The position numbers and the translations under genes were made by a program. The notes under the pieces are model-generated. The model was not told where the DNA came from and did no database searches. It saw only the letters and a list, made by a program, of their open reading frames with translations. Shown here in pieces: positions 26,458 to 38,267 of a DNA stretch of 64,000 bases (its first letter is position 1; each line of letters opens with the position of its first letter). The stretch comes from Alopecurus myosuroides (lineage: Eukaryota > Streptophyta > Magnoliopsida > Poales > Poaceae), in NCBI GenBank assembly GCA_028641055.1, contig CM054060.1, positions 159,590,322 through 159,654,321 of the forward strand. The letters are read 5' to 3'.

Positions 26458-26492
26458 GGGACTCGAACCCAGAAGCTCGGGGCACTGCGCTA
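26458..26492 (-). promoter_or_regulatory. tRNA-like A/B box pair in E4 LTR
   Basis: On the minus strand TAGCGCAGTGC resembles a pol III A box, and GGTTCGAGTCCC is a perfect B box (T-arm) followed by AGGGGCA. Only about 13 bases separate them, far less than in a tRNA, so this is not a complete tRNA gene. The right LTR has the same pair at 36802-36836. The sense matches that of the element. Confidence 0.45.
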
Positions 26493-27181
26493 GGGTGTGT
26501 TGCCAGTGCGGATGGAAACGGATGCTTGTCAGGTACCGATGGTGTGGCAAGTTAACATTCAGTTAACTTGTTAACTGAACTTCGCTGAAATTTTGGTTGC
26601 AGGTGACGAGGGGCAGTCGACAGGGAACGCCGGCGGTCTCTGTACTGCACTCCGGCGCGGTACGTGCGATGCGTGTGCTGCGTGTGGTCGCGGAGATAGA
26701 CAAGGGAGGGAGAGAGATGCGAGGGAAAGGAGGCTCACAGCGAGGGAAGCGAGGAGGAGCAGCGACCGGTTACGACGACGAACTCGACAGAGAGGAGCAG
26801 TAGGAGCGGCGGAAGTTCTCGGCGACGGCGCGGCATCCCCAGGGCTCCTCAGCAGCGGCCGAGGAGACGAGGAGCCTCAGGGCATCTTGGCGTTTCCATT
26901 CCCGGCGGAGGAGGCGCCTCGAGGTGACTGGAGATGGGGAGAGGCGGTGGACTGACGGCGGATAGGTGGTCGGGTTTCAGAGTTGCAGTGTCGATTTTTC
27001 AGAGGAAAGCAGGGGGCTTGGGGAAGAGGGAGAGAAGTTGGCGGCGCAGAGGGATGGAGCTCTAGGGTTGCGGCAGGAGGAGGAGGTGCCGGGGTGAGCT
27101 ATAAGGAGGAGCTGCTCATGTACGGCATGGCATCGGGAGGTTCAGGGGGACGATCAACGGAGGAGAAGAGATCGTACCCCC

Positions 27182-27189
27182 TGACGTCA
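27182..27189. promoter_or_regulatory. TGACGTCA motif in E4 LTR
   Basis: A single bZIP-type palindrome at the upstream edge of the GC-rich block, read in element orientation. The 5' LTR copy is at 37526-37533. E2 and E6 carry the motif as a pair. Confidence 0.4.
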
Positions 27190-27921
27190 CACGAGAGGAG
27201 AACGACAGCGACATGAGAGGGGTTATCGGGCTAACGTAACGGGCTGGGCTGGTTCCTTAGCTGCTGCTGCTGCTGCTCTCCTCCCCTATGCAAATTTTTT
27301 TTTTGTACTGTTTTTTTTTTGTAGCAAAGGCTTTTGGATAGAAAAGATAGGTTTTTGTTGATAGAAAAATTTGGAAAAATTTTGGATAAGCTCCTTAGCT
27401 GAAATGCAACCACTTGGTAGTTTTGGTTTTCCAAATTTCAAATGTGTGCTTGCTGTTTAAAATTAAACCAATTTAATTGAAATTTCCAATATTGGTTAAT
27501 ATTAGAAAAACAAGGTATTTTCAATAGGGTTTTCTTTAGGGATTAAAAGTGATTTAATGAATTCAAATTAGTGGTGAATTTCATGGATTCAAATGATTAA
27601 AGATTTGAGAAATGGTTTGAGTTTGGAAATAATTTGAAATTAATTGGTTAATTGATTAAGTGATTGATTGAATTAAGCAACAATTTAATAGTTGATCCAA
27701 TAAGAAAAAATAATTTGGAAGCATTTGCTGTTTTTGGATTTGCAAAACTTTATTTGAAAGATTGTAACAGCCAAGTGTGAAAACAATGCTTGATTCAGTT
27801 TGAATTTTATTATGAAAACAATGCAAACAGAAATAAAAAAAATGAGAATGATGCCATGATGCATTGCATAAATTAAACAAATAAGTAAAACAACTAAGGG
27901 TTTTCATACTTGGATGTTACA

Positions 27922-27940
27922 AAACGCCCCCCCTTGAAGG
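27922..27940 (-). other. E4 polypurine tract
   Basis: On the minus strand CCTTCAAGGGGGGGCGTTT abuts the start of the 3' LTR. It lies about 20 bases downstream of the pol stop codon. Confidence 0.85.
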
Positions 27941-27959
27941 AATCGCTCCCCGAGATTCC

Positions 27960-29483
27960 CTACTGAGAAATGAACAGGTCCGGATACTTCTTGCGAAGAT
28001 CCTCTTCGGTCTCCCACGTTGCCTCTTTATCAGAATGATGCGACCATTGGACTTTCAAGAACTTGGTGCTCTTGTTGCGAGTCTTACGCTCGGTCTCATC
28101 GAGAATACGAATAGGGTGCTCCTCATAAGATAGATCATCTTGAAGTTCAATGGAATCATGATCAACTGCACGATCTGGATCTTTGAAACACTTCTTGAGC
28201 TGTGACACGTGGAACACATCCTGCACCTTGGATAGTTTTTCTGGAAGTTCAAGACGATAAGCATTCTCTGCACGTCTTGAGAGGATGTTGAAAGGGCCAA
28301 TGTATCTTGGTGCAAGCTTTCCTTTCACACCAAAACGATGAGTGCCTCTGAGAGGAGTTACACGGAGATATGCCTTATCACCAGGTGCATAGACCATATC
28401 CCTGTGCTTGCTATCATAATAGCTCTTCTGACGAGACTGAGCAATCCTGAGATTGTCACGAATGATACGAACTTTCTCCTCGGCTTCCTTAACAATGTCA
28501 GGGCCTAAAAGTGAACGTTCACCAGCTCCAGACCAATTGATTGGACTCCTGCATCTGCGACCATACAGTGCCTCAAATGGTGCCATGCCTAGGCTTGCCT
28601 GGTAGCTGTTATTGTAGGAGAATTCAGCATATGGAAGGCAATCCTCCCATTTCATGCCAAAGGAGAGACCACATGCTCTGAGCATATCCTCGAGAATCTG
28701 ATTGACTCTTTCGACTTGCCCCTGAGACTGAGGGTGATAAGCTGTGCTGAACAGAAGTTTGGTGCCCAATGCTTCTTGAAAACTCTTCCAGAAATGAGAA
28801 GTGAAAATACTTCCACGGTCTGAGCTTATTTCCAATGGAACACCATGAAGGGGAACAACCTTTGCTGTGTAGAGCTCTGCTAACTGGCTAGCTGAGATAG
28901 TTTCCTTTACAGCATAGAAGTGAGCGACCTTAGTGAGACGATCAATAACAACGAAGATTGCATCGTTGCCCTTTTTGGACTTTGGAAACCCAGTAACGAA
29001 GTCCATTTCAATCATGTCCCACTTCCACTCAGGAATTTTCAGAGGTTGGAGTAGACCTGCTGTCTTCTGATGGACTGCCTTAACACGTTGACAAACGTCG
29101 CATTCAGAAACGTATTGAGCAATTTCACGTTTCATGCCAGGCCACCAATACAGAGTCTTGAGATCCTGGTACATCTTTGTACTTCCAGGGTGAATGGATA
29201 GAGGAGTTTCATGAGCCTCCTTGAGAATGATATCCTTGAGACTTTGAATCTGAGGGACTGCAATGCGTCCTTCGAAGAACACAGTTCCCTTGTCATCAAT
29301 TGAGAAAGACTTGAATTTATCATTGCCCTCCTTGATGTGATCCACAATCTTCTTGATTTCATTATCACGAAGTTGTTCAGAACGAATCTTGTCCTCGAGA
29401 GTTGGACTGGCTGTCAAGCTAGCAAGGTATCCTTCAGGAACAAGACCAAGGTTCAGCTTCTGGAATTCTTCATGAAGTGGAGG
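27960..29483 (-). pseudogene. E4 integrase with C-terminal chromodomain
   Basis: This frame is open from just after the TAA at 29484-29486 to a stop at 27960, in the same frame as the upstream RT part, so one nonsense codon splits pol. Counting from the first Met at 29417, an HHCC zinc domain lies at residues 69-109 (H69, H76, C106, C109). The catalytic triad is D139 (EMDFVTGFP), D200 (ISSDRGSIF) and E236 (HPQSQGQVERVNQ), which gives exact DD35E spacing. A GPF-type segment follows (LAPRYIGPFNIL). The last 50 residues form a chromodomain (KFLKVQWSHHSDKEATWE). Integrase inserts the cDNA, and the chromodomain probably guides it to marked chromatin. All catalytic residues are present. Confidence 0.93.
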
Positions 29484-31916
29484 TTAGCTTTCCATGATCA
29501 TGAGATTATTGCAATAGGATTTGCGACTGAGAGCATCGGCCATAACATTAGCCTTGCCTGGAGTGTAAGAAATGGTGAGATCAAAGTCTTTAATCTTCTC
29601 AATCCATCTCCTTTGCCTGAGGTTTAGATCTGGCTGAGTGAAGATGTATTTCAGACTCTTATGATCGGAAAAGATTTCAGTTTTGTTACCCAACAAGTAT
29701 TGTCTCCATTTCTTGAGGGCAAACACAACTGCTGCAAGTTCAAGATCATGAGTGGGATAGTTTTGCTCATGTGGGTTCAACTGACGTGAAGCATAAGCCA
29801 CAACTTGACGTTCTTGCATAAGAACTGCTCCTAGGCCTTGGAGAGATGCATCACAGAATATCTGGAAAGGTTTGGTAGTGTCGGGGCCAACTAGAACAGG
29901 TGTGGAAGTGAGTTTAGTCTTCAGGAGGTTGAAACTCTCATCACATTGTGGAGTCCAAACGAACTTTTTGTCCTTCTTTGTGAGATCAGTGAGAGGTTTG
30001 GCAATCTTGGAAAAGTTTTGGACGAATCGACGGCAATAGCTAGCCAAGCCAAGAAAACTTCTGACTTGCTTCACCGTCTTAGGGGGTTTCCAGTCAACAA
30101 TTGCCTTAACCTTTTCCGGGTCAATGGCTATGCCTTTGGCAGAGATGATATGACCAAGATATGCAACTTCTGGAATCCAGAACTCACATTTGGAAAACTT
30201 GGCATATAGACGATGCTCGCGAAGTTTCATGAGAGTGAGACGAAGGTGTTCTCCATGCTCTTCCTCGGATTTTGAGTAGACTAGAATGTCATCGAGATAT
30301 ACCACAACGAACTTATCGAGGTATTCATGGAAGACAGAATTCATGAGTCTTGAGAACGTTGCCGGTGCATTTGTGAGACCAAAGGACATGACGGTGTATT
30401 CATATAGACCGTAACGAGTGGTGAAAGCTGTCTTAGGAATATCTTCCTTTCTGATCTTTATCTGATGGTAACCCATCCTCAAGTCCAACTTTGAGAATAT
30501 TGAGGCTCCAGCAAGTTGATCAAAAAGATCATCGATACGAGGAAGTGGATACTTGTTCTTGATGGTTTTCTCGTTAAGAGGACGATAGTCAACCACGAGT
30601 CTTTTTGTTTGATCCTTCTTGGCAACAAACAGAGTTGGGCAACCCCAAGCGGAGGAACTAGGCTGAATGAAACCTTTGTCCATGTACATATCGATTTGCT
30701 CCTTCAACAATTTCAGTTCAGGAGGAGCTATCTTATATGGATGCTTAGAGATTGGAGCAGTACCTGGCTCAAGCTCGATGACGAACTCAACTGCTCTGTC
30801 CGGGGGCATCCCTGGCAACTCTTCTGGAAAGACGTCAGGGAATTCACAAACCACCGGAACATTTTCAATTGCAGGAAGGGGTTTGGCATCGAGGTTGAAC
30901 AACTGAACAGAACTTGATCCATATGGAGAATAGACTATCTGGCCTGAAGTGTGGGAAAGAGTTATTGACTTTTGAGCACAGTCAATTTTTGCTTTGTGGG
31001 TCTTCAACCAATCCATACCCAGAATGACATCAATGTCAGAATTTCCCAGCAACATGAGTGAAGCAAGGAATACACGACCTCCAATTAGGATCTGATTGTC
31101 GATGCTTATCTTGGAAGTAATCATTTTAGTTCCCGGAGAGTGCACATAGATTTGATTGCTTAGCGGAACCAGAGGTAAATTGTACGTTGTAGCAAAGATC
31201 TTTGACACAAACGAATGCGATGCTCCAGTATCAAACAACACTTTAGCTGGAATAGAGTTTACGGGTAATATACCGAGAACGACGTCAGCAGCCTCCTCAG
31301 CTTTGTCGGCCTTGATATGGTTCACCCTCGCGTTCCTCCCGACAGGCCTGTTGTTGGAGTTGAAGGCTTTAGCCGGGGGAGCACGAACCATAGCCTGGTT
31401 GGTGTTGGGGCGAGGAGGTAGGGGTAGCTGCTTCTGAGTGCACTTATCAGCATAGTGTCCAGTATCCTTGCACTTGTAGCAAGTGACGACACGAGAAGGA
31501 CCCGGCCTTGGCTGCCCCATCGGAAACCTCTGACCCTGCATCTGAGATGGGTTGGGTGGGCGGTGACCAAAGCCTGGAGAAGCCTGGGCATTTGGAGCCC
31601 GAGTGACAGCACCATTTGGCACCCAGATGCGGCGCTTCTGCGGATGGGTGGTCATGTTGGAGGAGGAACCACCCTCACGCGAGTGCTTGCGTGACTCTTC
31701 GAACGCCTTGCGCCCATTCTCCTCATTGAGAGCGGTGTTCACGAGCTCCACGAAGTCCTTGCACTTGATGTTTGTGAGAGCGTACTTCAGTTCCGGGTTA
31801 AAACCTCGGCGGAACCTTGCCATCTTCTTGGCTTCAGTGGACACTTCGTCACCAGCGTACCGAGCGAGACGATTGAACTCGTTCTGGTAGCCGAGAACGT
31901 CCAGCTTGCCCTGTCT
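29484..31916 (-). pseudogene. E4 Gag C-terminus, protease, RT and RNase H
   Basis: A long open frame ending in a TAA at 29484-29486. Counting from the Met at 31844: a CCHC knuckle ([14 protein letters not shown], residues 122-135), a protease active site [13 protein letters not shown] with D205, RT with LVVDYRPLN near 417 and the catalytic YLDD at 516-519, and RNase H with [14 protein letters not shown] at about 663 and a later SDHKSL motif. Order and spacing are those of a chromovirus Gag-Pol in one frame. The protein copies element RNA into DNA in the virus-like particle. The upstream gag frame joins here through the dinucleotide frameshift at 31917-31925. All visible catalytic residues are intact. 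Confidence 0.93.
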
Positions 31917-32350
31917 GAGAGAGAGCAGAATTCCTCACGCATCTTTTCCATGAGACCATCCGGGATGTGGTGCTTCAGGAAGGCATCCTTGAAACATCCC
32001 CAGTTGATAGGAAAGCCAGCTCTCATGGTCTGGTAGTTCTCCCACCAAGTAGCTGCCTGACCCTTCAGTAGGTAGGTGGCATACTTGACCTTATCCTCTT
32101 CCGCAACATGAGCAATCTCCAGAGCTCTTGCTACGTCACGGATCCAGTCATCAGCATCCAGGGGCTCATGTGTTGCCACGAAAGCTTTTGGGCCCAAGCT
32201 GAGGAAGTCCTTGATGGTGACCCTTGGAGCATTCTGGTTGTGTTGCTGGTTAGCCTGGATCTGGGCCATCTGTGTCACCACTTGGGTCATCTGAGCTAAC
32301 AGTTCCCCCATTGGTGGTGGCGGAGGCGGGTTGTTCCTGGTTGGAGGCAT
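31917..32350 (-). pseudogene. gag: E4 Gag N-terminal (capsid) part
   Basis: The ATG at 32350 begins MPPTRNNPPPPPPMGELL. It is followed by the gypsy Gag capsid domain, with ADDWIRDVARALEI, KVKYATYLLKGQAATWW and FKDAFLKHHIPDGLMEKM. The frame leaves the gag sense at the GA/CT run 31917-31925 (four and a half dinucleotides); a length change of one dinucleotide puts the rest of gag in the frame of the downstream pol. No programmed slippage signal is obvious, so this looks like microsatellite slippage mutation. The Met at 32350 is chosen because the proline-rich start is typical of this Gag group. Confidence 0.85.
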
Positions 32351-32561
32351 CCTGAACAGAAATTCATTTTAGCACAACAACATAAAAGGATAGACTTGGT
32401 AACCGAAAGATAGATTATTCCGACGCATGAATAGATAACCAACAGGTACATCATCACATGTTCAAATACATCAGAATATCCAACAGACCAATACATGGTT
32501 CGAAAACGAAAGGATAAACTAGACACAGCTAGTAATGGATACATCGGTACTCCCATGCTCA

Positions 32562-33452
32562 TCACGCAGGACGGCGGTGAGTAGTACGACGAGAGATACG
32601 GTGAGGAGGAATCCCACGGAAGTAGGTATCACGACGATCCATGTAGATAGGAACTGCTCTGAGAGCAACTCTCGGTGTGGTGAAGTAGAAAGCATCGTGT
32701 CCCTGTGCTCCATAGCGGGGAATCCCTGTGTAACCAGCTCCGAGGTCGAGAAGTGGGCCTCTGATCGGCTCGTAACCTCCAGCATCTGGCAGAGGAAAAC
32801 CCCGTGTCTGCTGGAAACGCGCAAAGCGCTCGTCTCCAACGAAGTCTGTGGTGTACGTCGCCAGACGAGTCAAAGCCAGACAGAGCTGCTCCCTGACTGA
32901 GGCCAACTCCTGAGCAAGTGTGGAAGCAACGGCATCACTGTGCCTGACGAACTGAGCAGTGGTCTGCAGCCTGGAGCTATCAGACTCGTAGGTATCCAGG
33001 TTGCTGTGGAGAGTGAAGTGAACTCCCGCTGCCGTGATGTAACCACGGGGGATGTGACGAAAACTGGACTTATCAAACCCCCAGTAGTCAGCACGGAGAA
33101 CGGTGAGACTCACGTACGCTGCCTGCTGCACGGCCATATCCACTGTGGACCCTACTGCCTCGTACTGGTGTGCAATGCTCCTGCCATCATCCGACAGAAT
33201 GTAGACGATGGCCCGGTAGAAAGTCTGGTCAAACTCGCGCTGGTGCTCGTAGACCTGGTACTCTGGGGCCCAACGGAACCCCAGATAGGTAACCATGTCT
33301 CTCAGCATCTCCGGAAAACCGGCGGTGCTCTCACAGCGAGTCATGCGAACCACCTGCGGGTAGTAGTTGAGACCCATCTGCAGACGATTTAGAAGGTTTT
33401 GATTAGACTCCGGTAGATGAAAAAGGATGTGGAAAACAACAACAAGGTTCAA
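32562..33452 (-). CDS. E4 extra ORF upstream of gag, possible dsRBD-like fold plus coiled coil
   Basis: An intact frame of 296 codons lies between the primer site and gag, on the same strand as gag-pol. The start may be 33452 or the later Met at 33377 (MGLNYYPQVV). I do not recognise a named family. From about residue 45 the sequence suggests helix-strand-strand-helix: FPEMLRDMVTYLGFRWAPEY, then QTFYRAIVYILSDDG, then AVQQAAYVSLTVLRADYWG. The order recalls double-stranded RNA-binding domains, which is an inference from pattern only. A heptad-like stretch (STLAQELASVREQLCLALTR) follows near residue 180, and then a Tyr/Arg/Gly-rich tail. E6 has an ORF of the same layout at the same place (53939). 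A role in RNA handling or host silencing is speculation. Confidence 0.7.
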   Translation of the reverse strand: MNLVVVFHILFHLPESNQNLLNRLQMGLNYYPQVVRMTRCESTAGFPEMLRDMVTYLGFRWAPEYQVYEHQREFDQTFYRAIVYILSDDGRSIAHQYEAVGSTVDMAVQQAAYVSLTVLRADYWGFDKSSFRHIPRGYITAAGVHFTLHSNLDTYESDSSRLQTTAQFVRHSDAVASTLAQELASVREQLCLALTRLATYTTDFVGDERFARFQQTRGFPLPDAGGYEPIRGPLLDLGAGYTGIPRYGAQGHDAFYFTTPRVALRAVPIYMDRRDTYFRGIPPHRISRRTTHRRPA

Positions 33453-33742
33453 CGGACGAAAAGGATGTTGAAAAGAACATGATATCGAAGCAACATCGGG
33501 AAAACGAGACCAAAAGTCCTGAGGTACTACAGAGAACCCAAAACACGTGAAATCCTAACTTGAAAGTTTAGGTGAGAACAGAAAACAACGTTGCACTTCC
33601 TTACCAGAAAAGGGTGGGTGGGTGGGGAAAGAAGAAAAATGGCAGAATTCCTACTCTCACGTTTCATTTTTTTCCTATATAGCTACAAAATAGTTTCTAG
33701 ACTCAACTGCGACCAGTAAAAAGGGATCCTACAGGCAGACAG

Positions 33743-33754
33743 GCTCTGATACCA
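33743..33754 (-). other. E4 primer binding site (initiator tRNA-Met type)
   Basis: On the minus strand TGGTATCAGAGC begins two bases after the end of the 5' LTR. It is identical to the sites of E2 and E6. Confidence 0.92.
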
Positions 33755-33756
33755 TT

Positions 33757-36700
33757 TGTCGCACCCTGGCTTCTAAGGGATACTCATCGTACGAACTGGA
33801 TAGTAGGTGCTTGGATTATGGGGCATAACTGCTCCCACGTCCCAGCTTCCTGGTAGGCCTGCGCTTATGCGCGACAACACAAGCCCTACTATTCCACCGT
33901 CGATGTAAACTATCCATTAGGAGTCACAGGCACTACTGTCGACGTACTTCATAACAAGCACGCACTGTACGTCAACAGTTTTGAACGAATGATTATCACA
34001 ACTTATCTCTACGACACAAAAGATAGAAATAAAGTTGCAGCTGGCCTTCACTAAGGCAGAAATAGCGAATACAATCATCCAGAGGACACATGTCCCAACA
34101 TATCATCCATTACAACAGCGGAAGCAATCAAAGGTGTCTGGGTACAGACAAATCCAACAGGCTTAAGAAGCCGGAGAAAATAATAAGACGAAGCCCATCC
34201 ACGTAGGTTCTGGATCCTGCCCTGGTCCAGCTAACTACTCGTCTGCAGTCTCGTCGAACTCCACAAAGTAGCCATCCTGGGAAGCATCGTAGTCGTAGTC
34301 GTACTCTGCGTAAACCACAGCCCCAACGGGGTCAGTACATCCAAGTACTGGCAAGCAAGACTCACAGTTCATCAAAGAGTTACCCGTCAACACAAGCATT
34401 GATGCTTGGGGACAACGGAAGAAAGGGGTGATATGAAAGTTGCTGCTGGCTGCTCTAACCATCTACAGAAGATAACTACAAGTTCCGGCTAACAGAATAA
34501 GACAAGATCGAGGATTGTAACCAACTGAAAGATAACTTCAACCAAACCCATCCTGGATCTCGCCCCTTATCCAAAGAAGCAACCCGAGGATAACTCACAC
34601 AGTTGGATTAAGATGAATCAAGTTATTTGTGTGAATAACCTATTACTAGTCAAATTATTAACCATTGGGTGAAACATGATTGATCATTATGTTGAAGTTG
34701 TCCTGAGTACTTGTTAGCCAGTACTTTCACCAAGTAATCCATAACCGCGGAAAACACGGCTTCTCGAGAAGATTATCCCTGCAGGGTTGCACCAATTTGG
34801 CCGTACACGCAAGAATAACCCGCCAGATGGGATGCCTCCCACCAAGCGGGGTACTCTACACAACCAACCATTCTCCGCATCAAGCCCAAAGAACCTTGGG
34901 CGCACGGCTAATCAAGCCCCGAAGAAAAGGGACCCTCATAGCACTCTAAGACCGTGTCCCCCTATATGCCGACTACAAAAGTTCCACCCTGCGCTGGGCT
35001 CGCAAAAACATGCATGCGGCAAATGGAAAACACGAACTAAATGAGGCGATTTGGACGAGATGCGAATCAGGTCAAGTTGAGGGGGGCGCCCATACTCGCT
35101 TCCCACATGCGGGTAGTGCGCTCATCATGGATCAGTAGACAAGACCCATTTCCTATTAGGGTCGACACTAGCAGGCTCCAAAACCTCTCATGGGCCTCCT
35201 GCCGGTGCCTTATCATCAAATTATTATTACCATTAGCAATTAACAGGATTGATTGATTAACATCGAGCCCCCGGTACAAGTAATAAGATAGTAAAAGTAG
35301 TAACCGACAACAGACTCGAGTAAAAGCAACCCTAAGCATGCTAGATAATACTAAGGCACAAACAAAGGCTGTAGGTATGGAGGGGAGGCAGTATCATTGG
35401 TTCAGGGTATCATGTGATAGGTTCGGAGAACAAGCAACGATACATAGGGCTAGCAATAGTAGACAAAAGGATAGTATCGACAACAAGTGTGGAAAGGAAC
35501 TCGATGATTCATGTGAGTGATAACTTGCCTGGCAGCTCAGTAGCCGGGTACTGGGCTAGGTCCTGAGTAGTGGTGTCGTAAGGATCGTCGGTCTCAACGT
35601 AGTCGTCGTCTAACCGAGAAGAAGCAAACAAACAAAACAGGAATGTAAACAATCATTGCCATGGCATTGTGCACAATCAAGATGATGCATGACAATTTAA
35701 TAGGTGCCTCAAAATGAATTGACTAACAAGATAGCACAAATTAAATGGACCCATATGCAAGGGTTGCATATGGAAAAGGATCCATTGAAATAAGTGAACA
35801 AATGGTTTACAACTAGTTATTAGGTGAGAGTTGTTATCATGATGCATGTATGATGATGATGACAAGATAACAACAAAATAACAATATTAATTGCAATTGT
35901 AATGAGGGTTAACAAGTTAAGAAAACAATTATTAAGTTTTGGAAATTATTGGTTACTTAATGATGTTAAACAAATAGTTGTTGTTTTCATCAAGTTAAAG
36001 GGTGCAAAACAAATAACAAAATTGATATTTGAAAAGGTTATCAAATTTTAGTTGGATTACATGTTTCACACTTTGAAATTGGACTTTGGATTATTTAGTT
36101 ATGAATTAAACAATATTAAACAAGTTTTAATGGAATTTAAAACAAACTTAAATATTAATTGAATTTTATTTGTTCAAACCTTAAATTCAAATTCACATTT
36201 GAAAAGTTCACACTTTGGTGGTTTGAAAACATAATTTGCATGTTCAAAAATATTTTATATTAATCAAGTTATGATTTTATCAATTTTAATTGAATTAAAC
36301 AAGGTTTAAATTGTTTGGGCAATTTAAATTATTCAAACAATAAAACAAGTTTTATATTTGAATAGAACATTCAAAAAGGTGTGAAAAACATATTTTATTT
36401 GAATTATTTGAAAACAGTATGAATTAATTATGAATTATTTCAATTTGCATTTGAATTATTCAAATTTGAAATTTAAAAGTATTTGAAAATTCAAAACAGA
36501 ACACAAATAGGCTAGTTGGAAAGATTATGAAATTTGGAGCAATAAACATATAAAGTTTGTAATTATTGGATTCATATATTAAAAGTTATTGAATTTTTAA
36601 GTTAGGGGTTTATTCTGCCCATTTAAAAAGAATTGGAAAATTAACAGATTTGATTTAAACTTTTGTTACCGAGCAGGAATTATACACACACGCTGCCAGG

Positions 36701-38267
36701 TAGGGCCCAGGGCCTCTCTGTGTGTACGTGGCAGCGGAGGGGCTGACTGATGGGCCCAGCGCGCGCGGTGGAAAAAGGAAAGAAAAAGGTGGTGTGCCCC
36801 TGGGACTCGAACCCAGAAGCTCGGGGCACTGCGCTAGGGTGTGTTGCCAGTGCGGATGGAAACGGATGCTTGTCAGGTACCGATGGTGTGGCAAGTCAAC
36901 ATTCAGTTAACTTGTTAACTGAACTTCGCTGAAATTTTGGTTGCAGGTGACGAGGGGCAGTCGACAGGGAACGCCGGCGGTCTCTGTACTGCACTCCGGC
37001 GCGGTACGTGCGATGCGTGTGCTGCGTGTGGTCGCGGAGATAGACAAGGGAGGGAGAGAGATGCGAGGGAAAGGAGGCTCACAGCGAGGGAAGCGAGGAG
37101 GAGCAGCGACCGGTTACGACGACGAACTCGACAGAGAGCAGCAGTAGGAGCGGCGGAAGTTCTCGGCGACGGCGCGGCGTCCCCAGGGCTCCTCAGCAGC
37201 GGCCGAGGAGACGAGGAGCCTCAGGGCATCTTGGCGTTTCCATTCCCGGCGGAGGAGGCGCCTCGAGGTGACTGGAGATGGGGAGAGGCGGTGTACTGAC
37301 GGCGGATAGGTGGTCGGGTTTCAGAGTTGCAGTGTCGATTTTTCAGAGGAAAGCAGGGGGCTTGGGGAAGAGGGAGAGAAGTTGGCGGCGCAGAGGGATG
37401 GAGCTCTAGGGTTGCGGCAGGAGGAGGAGGTGCCGGGGTGAGCTATAAGGAGGAGCTGCTCATGTACGGCATGGCATCGGGAGGTTCAGGGGGACGATCA
37501 ACGGAGGAGAAGAGATCGTACCCCCTGACGTCAGACGAGAGGAGAACGACAGCGACAGGAGAGGGGTTATCGGGCCAACGTAACGGGCTGGGCTGGTTAC
37601 TTAGCTGCTGCTGCTACTGCTCTCCTCCCCTATGCAATTTTTTTTTTTGTACTGTTTTTTTTGTTTGTAGCAAAGGCTTTTGGATAGAAAAGATAGGTTT
37701 TTGTTGATAGAAAAATTTGGAAAATTTTTGGATAAGCTCCTTAGCTGAAATGCAACCACTTGGTAGTTTTGGTTTTCCAAATTTCAAATGTGTGCTTGCT
37801 GTTTAAAATTAAACCAATTTAATTGAAATTTCCAATATTGGTTAATATTAGAAAAACAAGGTATTTTCAATAGGGTTTTCTTTAGGGATTAAAAGTGATT
37901 TAATGAATTCAAATTAGTGGTGAATTTCATGGATTCAAATGATTAAAGATTTGAGAAATGGTTTGAGTTTGGAAATAATTTGAAATTAATTGGTTAATTG
38001 ATTAAGTGATTGATTGAATTAAGCAACAATTTAATAGTTGATCCAATAAGAAAAAATAATTTGGAAGCATTTGATGTTTTTGGATTTGCAAAACTTTATT
38101 TGAAAGATTGTAACAGCCAAGTGTGAAAACAATGCTTGATTCAGTTTGAATTTTATTATGAAAACAATGCAAACAGAAATAAAAAAAATGAGAATGATGC
38201 CATGATGCATTGCATAAATTAAACAAATAAATAAAACAACTAAGGGTTTTCATACTTGGATGTTACA
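33757..38267 (-). repeat. E4 5' LTR
   Basis: 4511 bp partner of 23412-27921, bordered on the right by AAGTA. The differences are mostly single substitutions plus length changes in T-runs near 37640. The tRNA-like boxes (36802-36836) and TGACGTCA (37526-37533) are conserved. Confidence 0.95.

Larger units (their letters stand above)
23412..27921 (-). repeat. E4 3' LTR
   Basis: 4510 bp, nearly identical to 33757-38267. On the minus strand it starts TGTAACATCCAAG and ends CAGGGTGCGACA. It has a 0.8 kb GC-rich block (about 26340-27190) between very AT-rich flanks, a TGACGTCA at 27182-27189 and a tRNA-like box pair at 26458-26492. Confidence 0.95.
23412..38267 (-). mobile_element. E4: Tekay/Del-like chromovirus, nearly intact
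   Basis: A 14.86 kb element with LTRs at 23412-27921 (4510 bp) and 33757-38267 (4511 bp). It is flanked by a perfect AAGTA duplication (23407-23411 and 38268-38272). The LTRs differ at only about twenty positions by eye, about 0.5%, so the insertion is recent. The 5.8 kb internal region reads leftward: primer site, extra ORF, gag, protease, RT, RNase H, integrase with C-terminal chromodomain, polypurine tract. Long LTRs, Met primer and a chromodomain at the integrase end fit the Tekay/Del clade. It is inserted in E3 between pol and the 3' LTR. Gag-pol is broken at only two places. Confidence 0.95.

Noticed and set aside
26440..26515. Possible complete tRNA gene
   Set aside because: The A and B boxes are far too close for a D arm, anticodon arm and T arm; only box-like motifs are supported.
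26593..26955. Open frames in the GC block of the E4 LTR (also 36937-37299)
   Set aside because: Same reason: stop-poor GC-rich DNA, no domain, duplicated with the LTR.
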